Assembly (NCBI GenBank): GCA_963775125.1
Contig: CAVZHQ010000002.1
Span: 1,116,001-1,180,000, forward strand
Length of the DNA stretch: 64,000 bases
Direction of reading: 5' to 3'
Source: JAHECQ01 sp963775125
GTDB lineage: Bacteria; Actinomycetota; Acidimicrobiia; Acidimicrobiales; SZUA-35
The translations under genes and the position numbers were made by a program. The notes below the pieces were generated by a model. That model searched no databases. It was not told the origin of the DNA and worked only from the letters and a program-made list of their open reading frames with translations. Shown here one piece after another: positions 52,187 through 63,568 of this stretch. The first letter of the stretch is position 1. Each line of letters starts with the position of its first letter.

Positions 52187-52314
52187 GTCAACGGAAGGTA
52201 CCGCGTACCCGGCGTGCGGTCAGCCGGGTAGGGCATTCGACCGGTGCCACACAGTACGGTTACCTACGCACGGTTACCTCCATAGAGTCGAAGCAGCTGA
52301 GGAAGAGGTTGGTC

Positions 52315-53499
52315 ATGAACGAGGTCGTCATTGTCGAGGCAGGACGTTCGGCGGTTGGTAAGCGGAACGGTTCGCTCGCCGGAGCGCACCCGGCCGACGT
52401 GCTCGGTCCGGTGATGATGGAAGTCTTGAGCCGAGCCGGCGTGGATTCTTCGCAGGTCGGCCAGGTGGTTGGCGGTTGCATCAACAAGGTCGGGGCTCAG
52501 GCAATGAACATCACCCGTACCGCGTGGCTCAGCCACGGGGGTGACGAAAACGTTGCGTGCACGACGATCGACGCCCAGTGCGGATCCTCGCAGCAGGCGG
52601 TCAACACCGCGCACGCCCTCATTGCCTCCGGCGTCGAGGACGTCGTCATGGCGTGTGGGGTCGAGGCCATGAGTCTCCTTCCCATCGGCTCCGATGCCTT
52701 TGCCGGAGCCAAGGCCGGCCTGGGCAAGCCGGTCAGCCGGAGCTACTTCGAGCACTACGAGTTCCTCAGCCAGTTCGAGGGGGCCGAGCGCATCGCGGAG
52801 AAGTACGAGATCGACCGAGCGGCCACCGACGCGTTCGGTCTGCGTTCCCAGGAGCTTGCGGCAACAGCGGTCGCCGAGGGCCGCTTCGAGACCCAGATCA
52901 TTCCCGTCACTGCGCCGGTCCTCGACGCCGAGGGCAAGAAGACCGATGCCACCATCGTCGTGTCCGCCGACGAGATTCCCCGAGACACCAGCCTCGAGAA
53001 GTTGGCGACCCTCAAGCCGGTTGCGCGCGAGGACGGCGTGCACACCGCTGGGTCCTCATCGCAGATCGCCGATGGTGCCAGCGCGGTGCTGCTCATGAGT
53101 GCTGCCAAGGCCGCCGAGCTCGGCCTCCGTCCGCTGGCCAGGGTGAAGCAGACGGCGTTGGTCGGATGCGACCCCGAGCTGATGTTGGAGGGCCCCATCC
53201 CGGCGACCCGCAAGGTGCTCGCCGCGGAAGGCATCACGGTCGATGACGTCGATGTGTTCGAGATCAACGAGGCCTTCGCCTCCGTGGTGCTCGCGTGGGC
53301 CAAGGAACTCCAACCCGACATGGACCGGGTGAACCCGAACGGTGGAGCCATCGCGCTGGGCCACCCGCTCGGCGCCACCGGATGCTTCCTGACCACGAAA
53401 GCCGTGCACGAACTGCAGCGGACCGGCGGGCGTTACGCCGTCATCACCATGTGCTGTGGCGGGGGCCTCGGTACCGGCACGCTCATCGAGCGCATCTGA
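52315..53499 (+). CDS. Acetyl-CoA acetyltransferase (thiolase)
   Basis: Thiolase of 394 residues. Acyl-enzyme Cys in TTIDAQCGSSQQAVN, catalytic His in IALGHPLGATGC and second Cys in TMCCGGGLGTG. The sequence is of the acetyl-CoA C-acyltransferase group used in fatty acid or steroid beta-oxidation. ATG at 52315 has a GAGGAAGAGG site; TTG at 52309 is possible. It lies three bases before an alpha/beta hydrolase. Confidence 0.93.
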   Translation: MNEVVIVEAGRSAVGKRNGSLAGAHPADVLGPVMMEVLSRAGVDSSQVGQVVGGCINKVGAQAMNITRTAWLSHGGDENVACTTIDAQCGSSQQAVNTAHALIASGVEDVVMACGVEAMSLLPIGSDAFAGAKAGLGKPVSRSYFEHYEFLSQFEGAERIAEKYEIDRAATDAFGLRSQELAATAVAEGRFETQIIPVTAPVLDAEGKKTDATIVVSADEIPRDTSLEKLATLKPVAREDGVHTAGSSSQIADGASAVLLMSAAKAAELGLRPLARVKQTALVGCDPELMLEGPIPATRKVLAAEGITVDDVDVFEINEAFASVVLAWAKELQPDMDRVNPNGGAIALGHPLGATGCFLTTKAVHELQRTGGRYAVITMCCGGGLGTGTLIERI

Positions 53500-53502
53500 T
53501 TC

Positions 53503-54348
53503 GTGCACGAGCCTGTTCGCATCGAAGTCCCGAGCGCCGATGGCGTGGTGGTTGCCGTCCATGACTACGGCGGATCGGGGGTGCCCGTGCTGTGGGTGCA
53601 CGGCACGGGCATGTGCGCGCGCATGTGGGAACCGGTTCTCGACCGGCTACCCGCCGATCGTCTGCGATTCCTGACCGTCGACCTCCGTGGGCATGGTCTC
53701 ACGGTCACTCCACAGGGCACGACGTTCCAGGATCACCGAATGATCGCCGACCTCACAGCGGTGATCGATCACTTCGGAATCGTCGATGGTCTCGCAGTCG
53801 GTCATTCGATGGGGGGCGGGACCATCATCCTGTCCAGCATCGAGCGGCCCCGAGCTTTTCGACGGGTCTGGGTGTACGAGCCGATCGTCATGGCTCCTGG
53901 GACCCTTCGGGCCGACAGCGGGTTCCTTGAAGGCATCCGCCGCCGCCGAACGGTCTTCCCCGACTTCCAGACCGTCTACGACCGATACTCCAGCCGGTAC
54001 CCACTGGACGAGGTGCACCCGGACTGCCTCTGGGCCTACCTCCACCACGGGTTTCGGGTGGTGGCCGACGGCGTCGAGCTGTTGTGCCATCCTCACAACG
54101 AGGCCCTGGCGTTCGAGCAGTTCGAGCAGGGCGGTTTCGCTCGGCTCGCCGACGTGCCGATGCCGGTGCTTGTTGCATCTGGCGGTGCCGAGCCCGACTA
54201 TCCGCCGGCCATCAGCGCGCCGCTGGTCGCCGGCGCCTTGCCCCGCGCCGAGCACGAGCTCTGGCCGGACAGCAAGCACTTCGGTCCCTTCTCACTGCTC
54301 GATCAGGCGGCGCAGTCGATCCTCCGTTGGTTCACCAACGAAGGCTGA
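53503..54348 (+). CDS. Alpha/beta hydrolase
   Basis: Serine hydrolase of 281 residues. Oxyanion motif VLWVHGTGMCARMWEPVL, nucleophile GHSMGGG and C-terminal HFGPFS His. Three bases after the thiolase stop, so they share a transcript. Likely hydrolyses an ester or acyl product in the same lipid-catabolic route; substrate unknown. Confidence 0.88.
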   Translation: MHEPVRIEVPSADGVVVAVHDYGGSGVPVLWVHGTGMCARMWEPVLDRLPADRLRFLTVDLRGHGLTVTPQGTTFQDHRMIADLTAVIDHFGIVDGLAVGHSMGGGTIILSSIERPRAFRRVWVYEPIVMAPGTLRADSGFLEGIRRRRTVFPDFQTVYDRYSSRYPLDEVHPDCLWAYLHHGFRVVADGVELLCHPHNEALAFEQFEQGGFARLADVPMPVLVASGGAEPDYPPAISAPLVAGALPRAEHELWPDSKHFGPFSLLDQAAQSILRWFTNEG

Positions 54349-54363
54349 CGGGTTGCTACTCGA

Positions 54364-54978
54364 TCAGTCCGGGCGTGCGGCGACGCCGTGCAGGAGCGCA
54401 GCGCTGAACTGCTCGGCCACGCTGTCGATGTCAGCCGAACGCATCCACGTCACGGCCGAGTTGAGGGCGGCGATGATCATGCGGGCAACGATCCCGGGGT
54501 CCAGGTCGGCGCGCAGCGATCCGTCGGCTCGGCCGGCTTCGAGCAGGTCGGTCCAGGTCCGAACGAAGGCTCGCATGTAGACGGCCAACCCGCGACGAAC
54601 GACTGGCGGGACACTCCGGTAGCAGCGGATGTTGGCTCGGGTCATGTGATGTTGGTCGCTGATTGCGTGGAGATAGGCGCCGATGGCGACCTCGATGCGT
54701 TCTGCGCCTGTCGCCTGCCGATCGAGTTGGGCCAGCGCCTGGTCGATGGCCGCGACTGCGTGGTCGAGCCCGGTCTTCAGGACGGCCTCGACCAGGTCTT
54801 CCTTGGTGGGGAAGTGGAAGTTGACGACCGTCTGTTCCAGCCCGCTGAGCATCGAGACATCGCTGAGGCTGGTGGCTCCGTAGCCGTGCTCGGACAGCCG
54901 CTCGGCTGCAACCTGGAGAATCTTCTCGCGGCTGGCGTCTCGGCGCCGCTCGGCCAACTCGTCGGGTGTCGGGACCAT
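54364..54978 (-). CDS. TetR-family repressor
   Basis: Regulator of 204 residues. N-terminal helix-turn-helix with AAERLSEHGYGATSLSDVSM and TVVNFHFPTKEDLVEAVL; the ligand pocket is the variable C-terminal part. Convergent with the thiolase-hydrolase pair and 14 bases from the aminotransferase; in such settings it commonly represses acyl-CoA metabolism genes. Confidence 0.92.
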   Translation of the reverse strand: MVPTPDELAERRRDASREKILQVAAERLSEHGYGATSLSDVSMLSGLEQTVVNFHFPTKEDLVEAVLKTGLDHAVAAIDQALAQLDRQATGAERIEVAIGAYLHAISDQHHMTRANIRCYRSVPPVVRRGLAVYMRAFVRTWTDLLEAGRADGSLRADLDPGIVARMIIAALNSAVTWMRSADIDSVAEQFSAALLHGVAARPD

Positions 54979-54992
54979 GGGGTCACGCTAGC

Positions 54993-56111
54993 TCACATGC
55001 CGTCGAGCGCCCGCTCGAGCGAGGTGACCGTGCGGTCGATGTTGTGCAGCTTGTCCAAGCCGAAGAGGCCGATCCGGAACGTGGCAAAGTCGTCACCCTC
55101 GTCGCACTGGAGCGGCACACCGGCCGCGATCTGCAGGCCGGCTGCGGCGAACTTGGCGGGCAACGTCGGATCGGTGGTGTAGCTGACGACGACCCCCGGA
55201 GCTTGGAAGCCGGGAGCGGCGACGCTGTGGAACCCCCGCGACGTCAACATGTCGCGCGTCCGGGCACCGAGTTCGATTTGTTCGTCGCGAACGCGTGTGA
55301 AGCCGTACGCCTCGGTCTCTTTCATGACCGCGTGAAACGACGTGAGCGCGTCAGTCGGCATGGTGGCGTGATAGGCGTGGCCACCATTTTCGTAGGCGTT
55401 CATGATCTGCAGCCACTTCCCCAAGTCGCAGGCGAAGCTGGTGCTCGTCGAGTTCTGCACCGCCTCGAGGCCGGCGGGGCTCATCATGACCAGGGCGCTG
55501 CAGGGCGATGCGCTCCACCCCTTCTGGGGGGCGCTGATCAGAACATCGACTCCCGTCTCCTCCATGTCGACCCACACGGTTCCCGAAGCGATGCAATCGA
55601 GAACGAAGAGACCGCCGACCTCGTGAACTGCGGCAGCGGCTTCGGCGATGTAGTCATCGGGGAGCATCATGCCCGCAGCTGTTTCGACGTGAGGAGCAAA
55701 GACGACGGCCGGCCGCTCGGTGCGGATCGTGGCGACTACTTCGGCGATGGGGGCCGGGGCAAACGGTTGCGTCGGCCCGGGCTCTGCCTGCCTTGCCTTG
55801 AGCACCGTGCTGCTGGAGGGGATGTGCCCAGCGTCGAAGATCTGAGTCCACCGGTAGCTGAACCAGCCGTTGCGGATCACCAGCGTCGACTTGTCGGTGG
55901 CGAGTTGTCGGGCAACGGCTTCCATTCCGTAGGTCCCGCTTCCCGGAACGACAGCGACACCGGCTGCGCCGTAGACGACCTTGAGGGTCTTCGAGATGTC
56001 ACGCATCACCCCCTGGAAGCTCTGCGACATGTGGTTGACCGCTCGATCGGTGTACACCACCGAGTACTCGAGAAGGCCATCAGGGTCTACGTCGGGAAGC
56101 AGTCCAGGCAT
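54993..56111 (-). CDS. Class V aminotransferase (serine-pyruvate/alanine-glyoxylate type)
   Basis: PLP enzyme of 372 residues. PLP lysine in LISAPQKGWSASPCSALV; cofactor-binding VPGSGTYGMEAVARQL and VLDCIASGTVWVDM. Similar to alanine-glyoxylate and serine-pyruvate aminotransferases, which interconvert glyoxylate/glycine or hydroxypyruvate/serine. In an operon-like run with DUF2797 and the following remnant. Confidence 0.9.
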   Translation of the reverse strand: MPGLLPDVDPDGLLEYSVVYTDRAVNHMSQSFQGVMRDISKTLKVVYGAAGVAVVPGSGTYGMEAVARQLATDKSTLVIRNGWFSYRWTQIFDAGHIPSSSTVLKARQAEPGPTQPFAPAPIAEVVATIRTERPAVVFAPHVETAAGMMLPDDYIAEAAAAVHEVGGLFVLDCIASGTVWVDMEETGVDVLISAPQKGWSASPCSALVMMSPAGLEAVQNSTSTSFACDLGKWLQIMNAYENGGHAYHATMPTDALTSFHAVMKETEAYGFTRVRDEQIELGARTRDMLTSRGFHSVAAPGFQAPGVVVSYTTDPTLPAKFAAAGLQIAAGVPLQCDEGDDFATFRIGLFGLDKLHNIDRTVTSLERALDGM

Positions 56112-56120
56112 CTCGGCATG

Positions 56121-57014
56121 CTAGAACAGCGCGCCCTGAATGGTGAGGGCCGGGGTCCCGAACCGGCCCCACTCGAGTTCATGGCCGTAGAGCGGGCCGA
56201 GGTCGGCGACGAAGCAGTCGTTTGCGTCGGAGTCTCCTGCGATGCGAGCCAGCACCGTCCGACCGCAGGCCGCCGCTATCTCCAACTCGTGTGCCCCTAC
56301 GGCGAGGTCGGCGGGGTAGCGGATCACTCGTTCCCATTGGTTCTCATGAGGGAAGAGCCACGGTTGATCGATCGCCGTGATTCCGTCGGTTCCGTCGATC
56401 AGTTGGTGGATCTGCTCGGTCGCGTGATTGAGCCGAACCCGGAGAAGCGCATCGTCGACGGGCCGAACGAATCCCTGGAGCTTGCGGACCATGGACACAC
56501 TCTGCGGCAGACCGAGGACCTTGGTGACGGCGTCCTCAACGATGCGAACGAGATAACCGTTCACCGCCTCGGCGACGAGCACCGCCTTCCAGGCGCCTTG
56601 CTCGGCCAACCGGGTCAACGCTCGCTCGGCGTTGCTGGTACCGACCTTCAAGGACCCATCGCGGAACGCGGCAACGTACAGGACGTTCGGTTGCGCGAGA
56701 TGGTCGGCGACGGATCCGTCGAGAACGGGTTCGCCGTCTCGCCGGTGCGAATGATGAAGCATCGAGGCGTGCGCCGCGTCGGCCACCGAACACGGCGTGC
56801 ACTTCCGATTGACCGACGTCGGCCGGTTGGCGCAGTCGTACAGGCCACTGCCTGAGCGGCCCAGGCACCACGCCGGTTTCTCCGTGGTCACGCGGAACTC
56901 GAGCGTTCGTCCGATGAGCGGCTCGAACGTCGATGCGGGTTCGCCTGCTTCGCGGACGCGCAACGACACGTCGGTGTCGTGCCACCGCACGCCGAGGATC
57001 ACCCGCCGCGTCAT
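56121..57014 (-). CDS. DUF2797 protein
   Basis: Protein of 297 residues in the DUF2797 family. Four Cys in a zinc-binding layout (KPAWCLGRSGSGLYDC, then RKCTPCSVAD) and a GIY-YIG-like NVLYVAAFRDGSLKVGTS core (about 110-180). Role unknown. The 57011 gene overlaps its start by four bases. Confidence 0.8.
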   Translation of the reverse strand: MTRRVILGVRWHDTDVSLRVREAGEPASTFEPLIGRTLEFRVTTEKPAWCLGRSGSGLYDCANRPTSVNRKCTPCSVADAAHASMLHHSHRRDGEPVLDGSVADHLAQPNVLYVAAFRDGSLKVGTSNAERALTRLAEQGAWKAVLVAEAVNGYLVRIVEDAVTKVLGLPQSVSMVRKLQGFVRPVDDALLRVRLNHATEQIHQLIDGTDGITAIDQPWLFPHENQWERVIRYPADLAVGAHELEIAAACGRTVLARIAGDSDANDCFVADLGPLYGHELEWGRFGTPALTIQGALF

Positions 57015-57304
57015 TCGATCCCGTGCTCCGACGCGTAGCGAATGAGTTCCTGCTTCCGGCTGAGGTGCAGTTTGCCGACGATGTTTCGAACGTGATTCTC
57101 CACGGTCTTGGCCGAGCTGTGGAGCTCGTCACCGATCTCTTTGTGGGCGGCGGCACCGGCGCGCAGTGCAAGCCCGACGACCGTCCACCCGCCGACCAGC
57201 CAGCGAAACGCGACGAGGCCTCGCAGGATGGCGTCGCGTGTCGGTGGAGAGAGACGGGGCGGCCGAACGTCTCCGATGAGCGGGAGTCGAGCCGCGAGGT
57301 CCAC
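57011..57304 (-). CDS. Collapsed sensor kinase/LuxR-HTH chimera (remnant)
   Basis: 97-residue ORF whose N-terminus (PTRDAILRGLVAFRWLVGGW) looks like the first membrane segment of a MacS-type sensor kinase and whose C-terminus (KEIGDELHSSAKTVENHVRN, IVGKLHLSRKQELIRYA) is the recognition half of a LuxR/NarL helix-turn-helix. The kinase core, the receiver and the first HTH helix are missing. This is what an in-frame deletion from inside a kinase to inside its partner regulator would leave. It could also be a tiny DNA-binding protein. GTG start. Confidence 0.6.
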   Translation of the reverse strand: MDLAARLPLIGDVRPPRLSPPTRDAILRGLVAFRWLVGGWTVVGLALRAGAAAHKEIGDELHSSAKTVENHVRNIVGKLHLSRKQELIRYASEHGIE

Positions 57305-57331
57305 GGCTCGAAGCTAGTGCATGATGACGAG

Positions 57332-58168
57332 GTGACGGTCCCCGATCCGCTGCCGGCTTCGATGGTTGCCGCGCAGCTCTCCATCGTGCTGATCATCATC
57401 GGGGGTCTGATCGAGGCAGGACTGCAGCTGGCCCGACACAGGGTGTCGTGGCGTGAACCTACGACGGCGGCACTGTTGGGTCTCGGCGGTCTCCTCGTTG
57501 GTTCTCTGGTGAGGGCCGGCTTCGTGCTGGCATTCACCGCCATCGGTCGGTTCGCCCCGTCGTCACTGCCCTGGAACGGCTCCCCCGTTCTGTCGTTCGC
57601 CACGGCCTTCGTGGCGTGGGACGCATTCGGGTACGGGTACCACTGGTTGGGGCATCGAACACGATGGGGTTGGGCGGCCCACCAGGTACACCACACCGGC
57701 AGGACCTATGACCTCACGCTTGCATGGCGCCAGTCGTGGGTCCCCGTCCACGGGGTCGTGCTCCCGCTCGTGGCCCTTGGTGGCTGGCCCTTGTCGACGA
57801 TCGCCCTCTGCGCTGCGGTCTCGAACGGGTTGCAGGCGGTCCAGCACCTGAGCGGTTGGCACCGTGCCCCCCGGGTCGTTCGGGCTGTGCTGCACACCGC
57901 AGTCCAACATCGGCATCATCATCGGTGCGATCAGGGACCCCGGTTCGGGGCAACTGCGGCGCAGTCGGTGAACCTCGGACCGGTCTTCACGGTATGGGAT
58001 CACCTTTTCGGGACCTACCACAACGGGTTCGTCCCACGGAACGCGGGGTACGGCGTGATCGGCGTGCCTTCGGACCGGCTCGTTGCCGCACAGTTCGCCG
58101 GATGGCGCGCGCTGCTGGCCCGGTCGAGTCAGACCGCGTCGATGGCGGTGACCGACAACAGCAGGTGA
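57332..58168 (+). CDS. Sterol desaturase/fatty acid hydroxylase family protein
   Basis: Integral membrane diiron oxygenase of 278 residues with several hydrophobic segments and three histidine boxes: HWLGHR, HQVHHTG and VQHRHHHRC, the ligands of the iron pair. Hydroxylates or desaturates a lipid or carotenoid; substrate unclear. GTG at 57332 preferred; ATG at 57362 possible. 3' end overlaps the convergent polyprenyl synthase by 40 bases. Confidence 0.88.
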   Translation: MTVPDPLPASMVAAQLSIVLIIIGGLIEAGLQLARHRVSWREPTTAALLGLGGLLVGSLVRAGFVLAFTAIGRFAPSSLPWNGSPVLSFATAFVAWDAFGYGYHWLGHRTRWGWAAHQVHHTGRTYDLTLAWRQSWVPVHGVVLPLVALGGWPLSTIALCAAVSNGLQAVQHLSGWHRAPRVVRAVLHTAVQHRHHHRCDQGPRFGATAAQSVNLGPVFTVWDHLFGTYHNGFVPRNAGYGVIGVPSDRLVAAQFAGWRALLARSSQTASMAVTDNSR

Positions 58169-59124
58169 TCGGCCGCTCCCGCCAGCGCGCTCGCCGCCTG
58201 GTTGTTGCTCACCTGGCCGAGAACCTGTTTCGCCTGGGCCACGAAGTCCGCCGCCGAGTCGAGCGATTGCGTGACGGCCGGTCCCTGACGCACGAGCTCG
58301 ATGGCGCGGTGGCGATCTTCGACGGCGAGCCCATCGACGAGGAGCGACCGGAGCGCATCGCCTCCGGGGGCGGCGAGGGCGAAGATGACCGGCAGGCTGT
58401 ACACCCCCTCGATCATGTCGTTTCCGGCCGGCTTGCCCAGCTGCTCGTCGGTGGCGATGACATCGAGCACGTCGTCGATGATCTGGAACGCCAGCCCGTA
58501 GAGGCGGCCGAACTCGGTCAGCAGCTCGATGTGCGCCGGAGGTTGGTCGGAGACGATTCCACCGATGCGGCAGGCGGCGGCGTACAGCGAAGCGGTCTTG
58601 CCGGCGATGGACGGGTAGTACTGAGCTTCGGTCCGATCGAGGTCGAACAGCGTCTGCAGCTCTCCCACCTGGCCTTCGCAGAGCCTTCCGATCGTTGCCG
58701 CGAGTAGCCCGGCAACCTCGGTCCCGAGCTGTGCGGCGATTTCGGAGGCCTTTGCCAGTAGATAGTCGCCGGCCAGGATGGCCCGCAGGTTGCCCCATCG
58801 GGCGTTGACGCTGTCGACCTGTCGTCGGAGCACGGCCTCGTCCATGACGTCGTCGTGGTAGAGGGAGCCGATGTGCACCAGTTCGACGGCGACCCCCCCG
58901 CGGATGATGTCGTCGCTGACGGCGGCGCCATCAGGCAGGCCCGTCGCGGCGGACGCAACGGTGAACAGCGGCCGGAGCCGTTTGCCGCCGGCCTTGATGA
59001 GGTGCGACGCGATCTCGGTCAGGTAAGGATCGCCATCGATCCGCACGACGTCGAGCAGGGTCTGCTCGACCCGCTCCTTGTCGGCAGCGGCGTTCGGGAG
59101 CAGAGCGAGCGGGTTCGTGGCCAC
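58129..59124 (-). CDS. Polyprenyl diphosphate synthase
   Basis: Trans-isoprenyl diphosphate synthase of 331 residues making the side chain of menaquinone. First Asp-rich motif YHDDVMDEAVLRR, second FQIIDDVLDVI, and substrate motif KAGGKRLRPL. Presence of a small residue pattern before the first motif suggests long-chain (heptaprenyl to decaprenyl) products. GTG start. Confidence 0.92.
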   Translation of the reverse strand: MATNPLALLPNAAADKERVEQTLLDVVRIDGDPYLTEIASHLIKAGGKRLRPLFTVASAATGLPDGAAVSDDIIRGGVAVELVHIGSLYHDDVMDEAVLRRQVDSVNARWGNLRAILAGDYLLAKASEIAAQLGTEVAGLLAATIGRLCEGQVGELQTLFDLDRTEAQYYPSIAGKTASLYAAACRIGGIVSDQPPAHIELLTEFGRLYGLAFQIIDDVLDVIATDEQLGKPAGNDMIEGVYSLPVIFALAAPGGDALRSLLVDGLAVEDRHRAIELVRQGPAVTQSLDSAADFVAQAKQVLGQVSNNQAASALAGAADHLLLSVTAIDAV

Positions 59125-59315
59125 CCGTACAAAATAGGTCGCCTGACCCGCTGATGCTCCCCGATCGGACCGCAGATGCGAGCTGGAGTAGCGTTCCGGT
59201 ACACAACTGTGTCCAATGCCTCACCTCCGGGTGGTCTCCGCCGACGATGAAAGAACCGTGGCGGGGCCACTCCGGTACACTTGACCCACCCGTTCTCACG
59301 CTCCCGGGAGTTCTC

Positions 59316-61847
<2,532 letters not shown>

Positions 61848-61869
61848 CGAGCAACGTTCGCGTCGCTCG

Positions 61870-63558
61870 GTGAACAAGACCCATTCCCTATCAGCCGGCC
61901 ATCTGCCTGGTCGTCGACGAGGGCGGCTACTGGGGTTGCTCCTGGTGCTGCCCTTCGTCGCGGCATGCCGGGCGGACATCACCGTCGATGTCGTCGTCGA
62001 GGAGGACGGCGCGGGCCTGGTCACCACCGAGTTGGTGCTCGATGAACAGGCTGCAGCCGGCCTCCTGGATCTGAGGGACGACGGACTCCGACTCGATGAT
62101 CTCGTGCAGAGCGGATGGACGCTCGATCCTCCGGAGGCTACTGCCGACGGTTCGGTCACGACCCGGGCCTCCAAGGCGTTCGGGACACCCGAACAGTTCG
62201 AGGAGGTGATGGCCGAGCTTTCGGGAGAATCGGGTCTGTTCACCGACTTTCGCTTGGTGCGCGAGCGGTCGTTCGCTCGGGTGGACTACGGGCTCACCGG
62301 GACCATCGCGCCCACGAGCTTCAATGGCTTCAGTGACGCTGAACTCGATGCGCTGCTGCTGCGCACGATCGATGATCTGGCCGCGACCTACGGGGCGACG
62401 CCGGCCAACGTCTCGGTCACCGCCGTGGTCCGGCTGCCGGGAACCATCGATCCGGCGCGCTCGTCCGGCGCGGCTGATCTCGAAGCCGCCGAGGGAGGAT
62501 CGGACGAGGGAGAGGTGAGGCGTTGGGAGACCACCCTCGCCGAAGCGGCTGCCGTGCCGGTGTCGGCCTATTCCTCGACGCAGAAAGTCGCGCCGCTGGT
62601 GTGGCGCGGCGTCGCGGTCGTGGCCGCTGCTCTTGCCGGATTGGTCTTGTTCGGACAACTGCTCCGGCTGCTTCGTCCCGAGCGTCGACGCACGGGATCG
62701 GCCGGCACACGTCGAGGATCGGGAATGAAGCACGGCTCGTCCCGCTCGCGACCCTCCAAGGTCCCACCGCGCAAGCCGACCCCACGCAACGCGGGCACTG
62801 GAGCAGCCGGCGCGAGCAAGGCCGGTCCGGCCAAATCGAGCCAGACTCGAAGCGTCGCAGGAAGCGACCCCGAAGTCGACCGGGCCGAGCCGACCCTGGC
62901 GCCGAAGATGGTTGCGCTGGATGGCATGGGCGTCCTGTACCGGGAAGGCGACGACATCGCCGGCATCCTGGTGCCGTTCGTGCGGGCCCGAGGCTGCACA
63001 GCCCCTCTCGACGACATCGTTGCCCGAGCCCGCTTGTTGAGCTTGGGCCGCATCACACCAGCCGAGTTCTGGCAGACCGTGGGAGTCGTCGGAGACGCCG
63101 ACCAACTCGACGACGAGTATCTGGCCAACTTCCAGCTCTCGCCCGGCGTCGTGGGGTTCCTCCGATCCCTTCGGGCCCAGGGCGTCCAGGTGGCGTGCGT
63201 CACCAACGATTCGGCGGTCTGGGCCAACAAGTTGCGGCACCGCCACAGCCTCGACGGACTGATCGACCCGTGGGTGATCAGCGGCTCGGTGGGTGTGCGT
63301 AAGCCCGACGCTCCGATCTACGAGGTGCTGAGACGCGTGACCCAGTTGGCGCCTCACGACATCCTCATGGTCGATGACAGCCTGGACAATCTCGATGCCG
63401 CGAAGGTCTTGGGTTTCTCGACCGCCTGGTACTGCCCCGGCGCGACCACCGACGGCTCGCGGGGTCACGCCGTCCTCAGAAGCTTCGCCGTAGCGGAAGT
63501 GAGCTCGGCTGCGGGCGCGGCGTCGGTCGCGGGAGAGAGTGTCACTGGCCCTGACTAG
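61870..63558 (+). CDS. Lipoprotein domain fused through a membrane helix to a HAD-like hydrolase
   Basis: 562 residues. A lipobox (FVAACRAD) predicts lipid attachment at Cys33. An external domain resembling LppM/DUF3153 follows (about 35-225, DITVDVVVEEDGAGLVTTEL), then a membrane helix (about 238-260, VAVVAAALAGLVLFGQLLRL) and a basic, Pro/Lys/Ser-rich linker. A cytoplasmic HAD hydrolase-like domain (about 335-545) has motif VALDGMGVLYREGDD, VTNDSAVWANKL, GVRKPDAPIYE and MVDDSLDNLDAAK. In motif I the second Asp of DxD is Gly, so activity may be altered. The gene follows clpC by 22 bases. GTG start. Confidence 0.7.
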   Translation: MNKTHSLSAGHLPGRRRGRLLGLLLVLPFVAACRADITVDVVVEEDGAGLVTTELVLDEQAAAGLLDLRDDGLRLDDLVQSGWTLDPPEATADGSVTTRASKAFGTPEQFEEVMAELSGESGLFTDFRLVRERSFARVDYGLTGTIAPTSFNGFSDAELDALLLRTIDDLAATYGATPANVSVTAVVRLPGTIDPARSSGAADLEAAEGGSDEGEVRRWETTLAEAAAVPVSAYSSTQKVAPLVWRGVAVVAAALAGLVLFGQLLRLLRPERRRTGSAGTRRGSGMKHGSSRSRPSKVPPRKPTPRNAGTGAAGASKAGPAKSSQTRSVAGSDPEVDRAEPTLAPKMVALDGMGVLYREGDDIAGILVPFVRARGCTAPLDDIVARARLLSLGRITPAEFWQTVGVVGDADQLDDEYLANFQLSPGVVGFLRSLRAQGVQVACVTNDSAVWANKLRHRHSLDGLIDPWVISGSVGVRKPDAPIYEVLRRVTQLAPHDILMVDDSLDNLDAAKVLGFSTAWYCPGATTDGSRGHAVLRSFAVAEVSSAAGAASVAGESVTGPD

Positions 63559-63568
63559 GGTCCGCGGC

